Shown here: piece after piece, positions 1 through 5,124 of the stretch
Layout: every line of letters starts with the position of its first letter
Numbering within the stretch: the stretch's first letter is position 1
From: Actinomycetes bacterium
GTDB lineage: Bacteria > Actinomycetota > Coriobacteriia > Coriobacteriales > Eggerthellaceae
Assembly (NCBI GenBank): GCA_023395755.1
Contig: JAEWYG010000214.1
Coordinates: forward strand, 1-5,124
Length of the DNA: 5,124 nucleotides
Reading direction: 5' to 3'
Program-made: the position numbers and the translations under genes
The notes under the pieces: generated by a model
Seen by the model: only the letters and a program-made list of their open reading frames with translations
Databases searched by the model: none
What the model was told of the DNA's origin: nothing

Positions 1-1958
1 GCATAATAATGATCAGTGCCCTCGACGCGCTTGAGCATGGGGCGCAGTTGCGAAATCTTATCGGGGTGACTAGATCGCGGAGTGAAGCGGTCGCCTTCTG
101 GGAAGTCTTTAGGGCTAGGAACGCTGCCAGGTACCTGGTGTAGGCGAGTGCCGCCAGCTTCGATTGATAGCACCGAACCCAAAAGGCCGCTTGTATACTC
201 GTGTACGGGATGGCATAGGATATCGGCAACGGGGCCCTGCTCAACTACCTGGCCGGCGTACATAACGGTGATAGAGTTTGCCACTTCAGCAACGAGCGCT
301 AGGTCGTGGCTTACAAACACCATGGCAAAGCCTAGCTCTTTCTGCAGTTTGTTCAACAGGTCGATAACCTGCTTCTGAACTGTTACGTCAAGGGCAGTGG
401 TGGGTTCGTCGGCAATGACTACCTTGGGGTCGCGCGTGAGTGCCATAGCAATAAGTACGCGTTGACGTTGTCCACCTGAGAGCTCATGGGGATAAGAGCC
501 CAGTGTTCGCTTTGGATCAAGGCCCACTAGCTCAAGCAACTCTTCGGCGGTACGGGTGCCACCGCGCTTCGTAAGCTGCTTCATTTGGGATTTAATTAGC
601 ATCGAGGGGTTCAGTGACGAGAGTGCATCCTGATAGATCATGGCAATCTCACGGCCGCGAAGAGCGTTCATCTGCTTTTGATTCATGGCGAGCAAGTTCT
701 GGCCGTCATAGAGTATTTCTCCGGTAACAGTGGCCTTTGGATCGAGCAGACCCATGATCGTTAGTGATGTGATAGATTTTCCACATCCCGACTCACCTAC
801 AAGACCCATGGTTTGACGCGGGCGCACAACGAAGCTCACATGATCCACTACGTTTACATCGCCGTGGCGTGGGAACTTAATGCACAGGTCTTTTACTTCT
901 AGAATAGGTGGCACGTCGGTGTGGGCAGTGAAACGGTCGGTGCGTGTTTTCTCGATGGCGCAGAGTTCCGCGAGGCGCTTTTGAAGCATCTCAGCTTGAG
1001 CTTCATAGGCCAGCGTTGGGTCGGCCACGAGGCGATCGGCCTCACGATCGGTGCGCACGGCTGCATCGTCGGCCTTAACGGGGGCTTTAGGAGAGGCAGC
1101 CATGGCATCGGTAATGCCCTCGGAGAGGATATTGAGAGCCAATACCGTAATCATAATGGCGAGGCCAGGGAACAACGCTTGCCACCAACGGCCTGCCAGT
1201 ACGCCAGCCCGTGCGTCGGATAAGATGTTGCCCCACGTAGGCGTAGGTTCTGGAATGCCGGCCGAGATGAACGAAAGTGATGCCTCAAACACGATGGCAT
1301 CGGCTACCAACACAATGGTAAATACCATGACTGGCGCGATGCAGTTGCGAATGACGTGTTTCCAGAGAATCCATGGAGCACGGGCTCCGCTTACTACTAC
1401 AGCACGTACGTAATCTTGATTGTACTCGCTAACCACATTGGCGCGCACGATGCGGGCGATCTGCGGAATATAGAGAAATCCGATGGCGAAGATGAGGGTG
1501 GGCAGCGAGTTGCCAAACGCAATAACAAACGTAGCAGCAAGCGCAATGCCGGGGAAGGACATGATGATGTCTAGGATGCGCATGATTACTTCTGAGATAC
1601 CCTTGCGCGATACCGCCGCGATAGCCCCAATGATGGAGCCGCATACCAGCGCAAAGCCGGTGGCGCCAATGCCGATGACGAGTGAGTAGCGCGCGCCATA
1701 CATCATGCGAGACAATACGTCGCGTCCCTTGTCGTCGGTACCGAACAAGAATTGCGCATCGGGAGCCTGGCGCGCGGTGAAAATAGCCAGGGGGTCATGT
1801 GGTGCGATGACGTTTGCTAGAGCAGCAATCATGACGATAAGGATAAGTACGATAAGCGAAATGCGCGCTCCGATACTCATGGACTTCCAGCGTCGGAAGT
1901 GCACTTTCCCGGGGTTTGCTTCCATCTTTCCGGTAAGGTTACCTCGAAGTTTTGCCAT
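1..1958 (-). CDS. Fused DppC-like permease / DppD-like ATPase of a peptide-type ABC importer (3' end beyond window)
   Basis: Translating the minus strand from the ATG at 1958 gives 652 uninterrupted codons to the left edge, so the protein is C-terminally incomplete. Residues 1-285 are a DppC-type permease: first membrane helix about 31-52, the GTD..GRDVLSR motif at 73-84, further helices about 92-115, 128-150, 152-172, 208-230 and 262-284, and an EAA coupling loop about 178-209 (DYVRA...G191...HVIRN). Residues about 286-350 are a hydrophilic, charged linker. Residues 352 onward are an ABC ATPase: Walker A GESGCGKS (388-395), Q-loop Q443, signature LSGGQ (493-497), Walker B VVIADE (513-518), D-loop ALD (522-524), H-loop H551, then an oligo_HPY-like tail (about 585-652). 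DppC and DppD are usually separate, so this is a natural fusion: no stop or frame change separates them. The start lies four bases after the upstream permease stop with only a weak ribosome site (AGGA, 1971-1974), suggesting translational coupling. The substrate is unknown; peptides are the family default and nickel is possible. Confidence 0.95.
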   Translation of the reverse strand, partial: MAKLRGNLTGKMEANPGKVHFRRWKSMSIGARISLIVLILIVMIAALANVIAPHDPLAIFTARQAPDAQFLFGTDDKGRDVLSRMMYGARYSLVIGIGATGFALVCGSIIGAIAAVSRKGISEVIMRILDIIMSFPGIALAATFVIAFGNSLPTLIFAIGFLYIPQIARIVRANVVSEYNQDYVRAVVVSGARAPWILWKHVIRNCIAPVMVFTIVLVADAIVFEASLSFISAGIPEPTPTWGNILSDARAGVLAGRWWQALFPGLAIMITVLALNILSEGITDAMAASPKAPVKADDAAVRTDREADRLVADPTLAYEAQAEMLQKRLAELCAIEKTRTDRFTAHTDVPPILEVKDLCIKFPRHGDVNVVDHVSFVVRPRQTMGLVGESGCGKSITSLTIMGLLDPKATVTGEILYDGQNLLAMNQKQMNALRGREIAMIYQDALSSLNPSMLIKSQMKQLTKRGGTRTAEELLELVGLDPKRTLGSYPHELSGGQRQRVLIAMALTRDPKVVIADEPTTALDVTVQKQVIDLLNKLQKELGFAMVFVSHDLALVAEVANSITVMYAGQVVEQGPVADILCHPVHEYTSGLLGSVLSIEAGGTRLHQVPGSVPSPKDFPEGDRFTPRSSHPDKISQLRPMLKRVEGTDHYY

Positions 1959-1962
1959 GATG

Positions 1963-2919
1963 CTACACCGTCCTGATTCGGGGATCAATCAGGATATAAA
2001 GCATATCCACGATGATGTTAACAATGATAAAGGTAATGGCCACTACTAAAACAACGCCTTGTACGAGCATGGTGTAACTTGATTGTATACCCGACAGAAT
2101 AGCCATGCCCATGCCAGGGAGGTTGAAGATAACCTCGATGACTACGGCGCCACCAATGAGGTAGCCCACGCGAAGACCCAGAACCGTTACCGGGGTAATG
2201 AGCGCGTTGCGCAGCACGTTGCGGGCTATAACCACGCTTTTCGGAATGCCAGCACCCAGCGCCGTGCGCACGTAGTCGCGATCAAGCTCTTCAACCATGG
2301 AGGTGCGGATAACGCGGGTAAGCTGTCCTGTTACGGGAACAGCAAGCGCGATGGCGGGCATTGCCATGCGGGCAAGCCAGCCTGCAGGGTCGGTGAACAG
2401 CCCCGGCAGGTCTCCCGATGCCGGCAGCACGTGCAACATCGAGGAGAACAGCAATATGAACAGCACGGCCAGCCAGAACGACGGCGTGGCGATGCAGGCG
2501 ATGGAGAACACGCGGATGATCTGGTCGGGCCATCGGTCGCGGTAGAGCGCCGACACCACGCCCAAGATGACGGCGAAGAACACCGCAATGATCAAGCCGA
2601 AGAAGGTAAGCTGGAGTGTGACGGGTAGCGCTTGGCTTACGCGTTCGGCTACCGAGGCGTTTGCGGCACCATAGGTACCCATGTCACCTTGAAATAATCC
2701 TGCCATATAGTTGCCGTACTGTACGATGACGGGTTCGTTTAACCCGTGGTCTTCGCGATACTGGTTTACCTGTTCCTCGGATGCGTTCTCGCCCAATACC
2801 GAATATGCCTGGTCAATGGGGGAGAGCGCCATAACGAAGAATACGAGGATGGTGACGCCGAAGATCATGATAGGTAGCGCTATAAGTCGCCGCCCAATCA
2901 GCCGCAGCAAGTTGTTCAC
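1963..2919 (-). CDS. DppB-like permease of a peptide-type ABC importer
   Basis: This 318-residue inner-membrane permease matches the usual length of DppB/OppB proteins (BPD_transp_1 family). It should pair with the permease half of the fused protein to form the translocation path. Visible features are a first helix at about 12-32, the family region GDMGTYG (78-84) followed by ALPVTLQL (97-104), helices about 100-122, 133-165, 182-200, 246-266 and 286-308, the EAA coupling loop about 214-243 (DYVRTALGAG...RNVLRNAL), and the C-terminal DMLYILIDPRIR signature (305-316). The start is GTG at 2919, chosen because AGGAGG (2925-2930) lies five bases upstream and because the protein then begins just before its first helix, as in relatives. 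The frame also has an upstream GTG at 2949, which would add ten charged residues and swallow the ribosome site. It lies 295 bases after the binding-protein gene and four bases before the fusion gene. Specificity cannot be read from a permease. Confidence 0.95.
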   Translation of the reverse strand: MNNLLRLIGRRLIALPIMIFGVTILVFFVMALSPIDQAYSVLGENASEEQVNQYREDHGLNEPVIVQYGNYMAGLFQGDMGTYGAANASVAERVSQALPVTLQLTFFGLIIAVFFAVILGVVSALYRDRWPDQIIRVFSIACIATPSFWLAVLFILLFSSMLHVLPASGDLPGLFTDPAGWLARMAMPAIALAVPVTGQLTRVIRTSMVEELDRDYVRTALGAGIPKSVVIARNVLRNALITPVTVLGLRVGYLIGGAVVIEVIFNLPGMGMAILSGIQSSYTMLVQGVVLVVAITFIIVNIIVDMLYILIDPRIRTV

Positions 2920-2924
2920 CGTAT

Positions 2925-2930
2925 CCTCCT
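2925..2930 (-). promoter_or_regulatory. Ribosome binding site that sets the permease start
   Basis: The minus strand reads AGGAGG followed by five bases (ATACG) and then GTG at 2919-2917. This strong Shine-Dalgarno match favours the GTG at 2919 over the in-frame GTG at 2949, which has no comparable site in front of it. Confidence 0.8.
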
Positions 2931-2963
2931 TTCGTTTGTCGGATCTCACTCGCTATCATTGAT

Positions 2964-3010
2964 GCTGCGCGCACGGTGCATACAATTATCCTGTGCACCG
3001 TGCGCGCAGC
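2964..3010 (-). repeat. Perfect 17-bp inverted repeat in the binding-protein/permease spacer
   Basis: The arms gctgcgcgcacggtgca (2964-2980) and tgcaccgtgcgcgcagc (2994-3010) are exact reverse complements separated by 13 AT-rich bases. In RNA they form a very stable GC-rich stem-loop. It starts just over 200 bases after the binding-protein stop and ends 44 bases before the permease GTG start, clear of its ribosome site. No U-run follows on the minus strand, so it does not look like a simple intrinsic terminator. Stems in this position of importer operons often block 3' exonucleases and protect the upstream binding-protein message. A protein-binding operator is the alternative. Confidence 0.85.
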
Positions 3011-3041
3011 CGTGTTCATTCTATATGAGCCTATACGGTTT

Positions 3042-3066
3042 GCCTACGAAAAAGTGAGGGGTAGGC
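3042..3066 (-). repeat. Weak 6-bp inverted repeat in the spacer
   Basis: gcctac (3042-3047) and gtaggc (3061-3066) are reverse complements across a 13-base gap, in the spacer between the two stronger hairpins. The stem is short and may be chance. The rest of 3011-3145 shows no gene, and I found no convincing promoter for the permease on the minus strand. Confidence 0.3.
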
Positions 3067-3145
3067 CTCAGGCAGAAAAGGGTTTTCAAATCTTTCCGCT
3101 CACGTTGTCGGTATAAGCGTGTTTTGCGGACGTTTGAAGGGTATG

Positions 3146-3178
3146 CAAAGGGCCCATTTCCTTGAAACGGGCCCTTTG
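3146..3178 (-). terminator. Hairpin after the binding-protein gene: leaky terminator or mRNA-stabilising stem
   Basis: The arms caaagggccc (3146-3155) and gggccctttg (3169-3178) are perfect reverse complements. On the minus-strand RNA the stem continues inward through a G-U wobble, three U-A pairs and a C-G pair to an AAG triloop, giving 15 pairs. On the plus strand the wobble position would be an A-C mismatch, so the structure fits minus-strand transcripts better. It begins 36 bases after the binding-protein stop. The 3' arm ends in UUUG, but no U-run continues after it (CAUACCC follows), so full termination is doubtful. Partial termination or 3'-end protection, raising binding-protein mRNA over the permease genes, is more likely. 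Confidence 0.6.
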
Positions 3179-3214
3179 TGATGCTGTTATAAAAGGGTGT
3201 TGTTTACGCTTGCT

Positions 3215-4825
3215 TTATGCCGTGGCGCTAGCACCCAAGAACACGAGACCGGTTGTAGCGATGGGCTGGAAACCAGTGATTTTCTTAGCCTGATAACCGG
3301 TTGCGACCGCGCGGTGGAACAGCGGATACAGCGGCACTTGTTCGGCCAAGATGTCGAAGCACTGGTTCCACAGATCCTGCTGCTTTTTCGTGTCGGCCTC
3401 TTCGCGTGCGGACTGCATGAGTGTCTGAAGCTCGGTCCACTTGCCGTCTTTTGCTTTCTTCCAGCACGTACGACCTTGGGTCCAGATGTTGTCGCCATAC
3501 CACCAGCTCATGAGCAAGTCGGGGTCGTTGCCGAAGCAGGTCGGGTCGCCCGGGGTTAGCATGACGTCATAAGGAAGAACACTGTCAGACGCAGCATACT
3601 CTGACCAGTTAACCTTCTGCTCGTTGATGGTGCAGCTGATGCCAACGGCATCCAAGTCATTCTTGATCTGGGGAGCAAGATCTTTCACCCAGTTATTGTT
3701 CACGACGAGCGTGAGGCTGACGCTTTCCGCACCGGCTTCTTTGAGTAAGCTCTTAGCCTTCTCGGGATCGTACTTGTACACCGTGGAGGCCTCATGGTAG
3801 TTCTCGTGATCCTTCGGCAGGAATCCCGTGATGGGGGCGGCATGACCGGCCATCTGGTTGGCGATGAGTTTCTCTACATCAACGGCGTAGTAGAACGCCT
3901 GGCGCACGCGGTAGTCGTCGAACGGTGCCTTCAGTGTGTTAAACATAAAGAACGGCTGATTGAAACCCTGGATGTATTCGACCGTAGCGCCGGCAGCCAG
4001 TAGCTGGTCGCCATTGGCATCAGGTACGTTCTCCATGACCTCGACTGTGGATTCCTGTAGGGCAGTCGTACGAGCAGTGGCATCCAGTAGGATGCTCCAC
4101 TTCATGTCGTCGGCGGTGGCAGCATACTTGCCAGCGTATTCGGCGTTGGGTAAAAACGAAATGGTACCGCCGTCGTCGCCATTGATTGCATCATACGCCC
4201 ACGGGCCAGAGCCGATGGGTTTGGTCTTTAGCTGGTCATCGGTAAGCGAGGCGGGGAATACCTTGACCACGCTCAGACGGCCCTTCAGTAGGCTCTCGAA
4301 GGGGTACTTCAGTGTAAAGGTGACCGTGGCATCGTCTTTGGCGGCCACTCCGCTGATGAACGAGAGAAACGCGCCGTAAGTTGCGTCAGCCATGTTCTTC
4401 TCGAATGCATTCACTACGTCAGCTGCCGTCACGGCGGAGCCGTTGGAGAACTTGGCTCCATCACGCAGTGTGACTTCGTACTCGGTATCGGAAACCTTCT
4501 TGGGGTCGCCGGCGGCAAGTGCGTTGTAGGTCTTGTACGTATGTAGGTCTAGGTCATACAGGCCTTCAAACACGTGCCACGTGGCAGCCAACATTAGTGC
4601 GGAGCTGTTACCAATGGGGTTGACGTTCGTGCTGGTGTAGGCCATGGCGCCCGTCAGTGAGCCACCCTTAGCAGGCGTAGCGGTGTCGGTCGAGGTGTTC
4701 TCGGCCGGCTTGTCGGTTGAGCCGCTGCCGCCACAACCGGCCAAGGTTAGGCCTGCTGCTGCAGCTGCGACTGCGCCGCCCGCCAAAAACGTACGGCGGG
4801 ATAAAGATGCTTTTACTTTGTTCAT
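3215..4825 (-). CDS. Family 5 extracellular solute-binding lipoprotein with Tat signal
   Basis: This 536-residue protein is the ligand receptor of the importer, anchored outside the membrane. The N-terminus carries a twin-arginine motif SRRTFL (9-14), an alanine-rich hydrophobic stretch (15-29) and a lipobox LAGC with the lipidated cysteine at 31. A Ser/Thr/Gly-rich tether (32-54) follows. SBP_bac_5 (DppA/OppA/NikA) hallmarks are YEVTLRDGAKFSNGSAVTAAD (116-136), PIGSGPWAY (203-211), an NTLKAPFDDYRVRQAFYYAV segment (296-315) and YDPEKAKSLLKEAG (352-365). The length is normal for the family. Four further cysteines (398, 430, 454, 489) lie in the C-terminal part, and 434-455 is rich in tryptophan. 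The start at 4825 is supported by AGGAGG at 4832-4837, six bases upstream. It is the first clear gene of the operon. Peptide binding is the default guess; the sequence does not identify the ligand. Confidence 0.96.
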   Translation of the reverse strand: MNKVKASLSRRTFLAGGAVAAAAAGLTLAGCGGSGSTDKPAENTSTDTATPAKGGSLTGAMAYTSTNVNPIGNSSALMLAATWHVFEGLYDLDLHTYKTYNALAAGDPKKVSDTEYEVTLRDGAKFSNGSAVTAADVVNAFEKNMADATYGAFLSFISGVAAKDDATVTFTLKYPFESLLKGRLSVVKVFPASLTDDQLKTKPIGSGPWAYDAINGDDGGTISFLPNAEYAGKYAATADDMKWSILLDATARTTALQESTVEVMENVPDANGDQLLAAGATVEYIQGFNQPFFMFNTLKAPFDDYRVRQAFYYAVDVEKLIANQMAGHAAPITGFLPKDHENYHEASTVYKYDPEKAKSLLKEAGAESVSLTLVVNNNWVKDLAPQIKNDLDAVGISCTINEQKVNWSEYAASDSVLPYDVMLTPGDPTCFGNDPDLLMSWWYGDNIWTQGRTCWKKAKDGKWTELQTLMQSAREEADTKKQQDLWNQCFDILAEQVPLYPLFHRAVATGYQAKKITGFQPIATTGLVFLGASATA

Positions 4826-4847
4826 AGATTCCCTCCTGAATCTCGTA

Positions 4848-4864
4848 CGGGGTTATCATCCCCG
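4848..4864 (-). repeat. Small hairpin in the binding-protein leader
   Basis: cgggg (4848-4852) and ccccg (4860-4864) are reverse complements with a seven-base loop, ending ten bases before the AGGAGG of the binding-protein gene on the minus strand. It could affect translation or mRNA stability, or be chance; five pairs is marginal. Confidence 0.35.
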
Positions 4865-4907
4865 AGCTTACGCCCGCGTTTTTATGATGCGAGCACATGC
4901 CGCGGTT

Positions 4908-4936
4908 ATTATCCTGTAAAAAAGAGATAAAATAAA
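4908..4936 (-). promoter_or_regulatory. Candidate promoter for the transporter operon
   Basis: On the minus strand, TTTATT (4931-4936) is followed after 17 bases by GATAAT (4908-4913). The -10 matches TATAAT at five of six positions; the -35 matches TTGACA at only three. Transcription would start near 4901, giving a leader of about 75 bases with a good ribosome site (4832-4837). The surrounding 4917-5019 is markedly AT-rich, as expected for a promoter region, but the weak -35 makes the exact placement uncertain. No recognised operator or riboswitch was seen in 4838-5006. Confidence 0.3.
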
Positions 4937-5006
4937 GAATTGTAATCCGAGAGTCATATTGATAAGGTGGCAACTCGGTTCAATCATAGTTTAAAATAAA
5001 ATAAAA

Positions 5007-5124
5007 TTAATCAATAAAGCCTGCATGGTGCGAGTTAAGTTGTTCGGGGTTGACCGTAGCCGATGCCGTCGATCCGACGGTTCCACTGGGGTCTGAAGAG
5101 AGCCTTGCGGCCCTTGCATGACAG
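5007..5124 (-). CDS. Possible 3' end of an upstream minus-strand gene (partial, unrecognised)
   Basis: The base composition becomes GC-richer to the right of about 5020. One minus-strand frame is open from the right edge to a TAA at 5007-5009 and gives 38 residues, including SSDPSGTVGSTASATVNPEQ and ending HHAGFID. It resembles a hydrophilic C-terminal tail, but I recognise no family. The other two minus-strand frames are also open over part of this stretch (one stops at 5035-5037), and a plus-strand frame is open up to a TGA ending at 5120, so the choice rests only on protein-like composition. If real, it ends 181 bases before the binding-protein start and is probably a separate gene given the AT-rich gap. 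Confidence 0.25.
   Translation of the reverse strand, partial: CHARAARLSSDPSGTVGSTASATVNPEQLNSHHAGFID

Noticed and set aside
82..378. Plus-strand open frame of 98 codons near the left edge
   Set aside because: It is antisense to the ATPase half of the fusion, across the signature and Walker B region, which is strongly conserved in the other strand.
899..1108. Minus-strand frame overlapping the linker of the fusion, which might suggest a separate small gene or a frameshift between permease and ATPase
   Set aside because: The main frame stays open through this stretch from 1958 to the edge with no stop, and the alternative product has no recognisable features.
2083..2628. Plus-strand open frame of 181 codons
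   Set aside because: It lies wholly antisense to the DppB-like permease, whose membrane helices and motifs are clear. Its product is full of His, Arg, Gln and Asn with no recognisable fold, typical of an antisense shadow.
2920..2949. Upstream GTG start for the permease
   Set aside because: It would add ten charged residues encoded by the ribosome-site region itself; the GTG at 2919 has AGGAGG at ideal spacing.
2985..2993. The nine bases attatcctg in the hairpin loop also occur at 4908-4916 upstream of the binding protein, hinting at a shared regulatory site
   Set aside because: A single 9-base match in 5 kb between AT-rich spots can be chance, and the loop copy has no -35-like partner at the right spacing.
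3960..4379. Plus-strand open frame of 139 codons
   Set aside because: It is antisense to the conserved middle of the binding protein and has no ribosome site or recognisable domain that I can see.
5021..5124. Possible tRNA or structured RNA at the right edge
   Set aside because: No cloverleaf arms or T-loop consensus could be arranged; the only nearby inverted repeats are very short.

Overview
The window holds most of one minus-strand operon for an Opp/Dpp-type (peptide/nickel family) ABC importer. Reading on the minus strand, from right to left in window coordinates, the order is: an upstream AT-rich leader; a Tat-type lipoprotein solute-binding protein (SBP_bac_5 family); a gene-free spacer with two strong hairpins; a DppB-like permease; and a single long reading frame in which a DppC-like permease is fused to a DppD-like ATPase. 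That fused frame runs off the left edge (652 complete codons seen). A second ATPase (DppF-like) would be expected just beyond the edge but cannot be seen.

Region by region: 1-1958 is the permease-ATPase fusion; 1963-2919 is the first permease, four bases away; 2920-3214 is a spacer with a 17-bp perfect inverted repeat (2964-3010) and a 15-bp hairpin (3146-3178) just after the binding-protein stop codon; 3215-4825 is the binding protein; 4826-5006 is its leader and probable promoter region, AT-rich between about 4917 and 5019; 5007-5124 is GC-richer and may be the 3' end of another minus-strand gene, which is uncertain. I see no convincing gene on the plus strand; the long plus-strand frames lie antisense to the transporter genes.

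How the parts should work together (family knowledge): the lipid-anchored binding protein captures a peptide or similar ligand outside the membrane and docks on the heterodimer of the two six-helix permeases. ATP hydrolysis by the fused ATPase and its unseen partner then drives import. The hairpins behind the binding-protein gene are well placed to make its mRNA more abundant than that of the membrane components.

Organism: GC is moderate (roughly half). The binding protein has a twin-arginine lipoprotein signal, starts include GTG, and the permease-ATPase fusion is an arrangement I associate with actinobacterial lineages such as Coriobacteriia. A moderate-GC member of that class is my best guess; this is inference. 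No mobile element, tRNA, rRNA or CRISPR array was seen. This is mostly an ordinary transporter operon. Its unusual points are the fusion, the loss of the C-terminal cysteines usual in DppD, and the two intergenic RNA structures.
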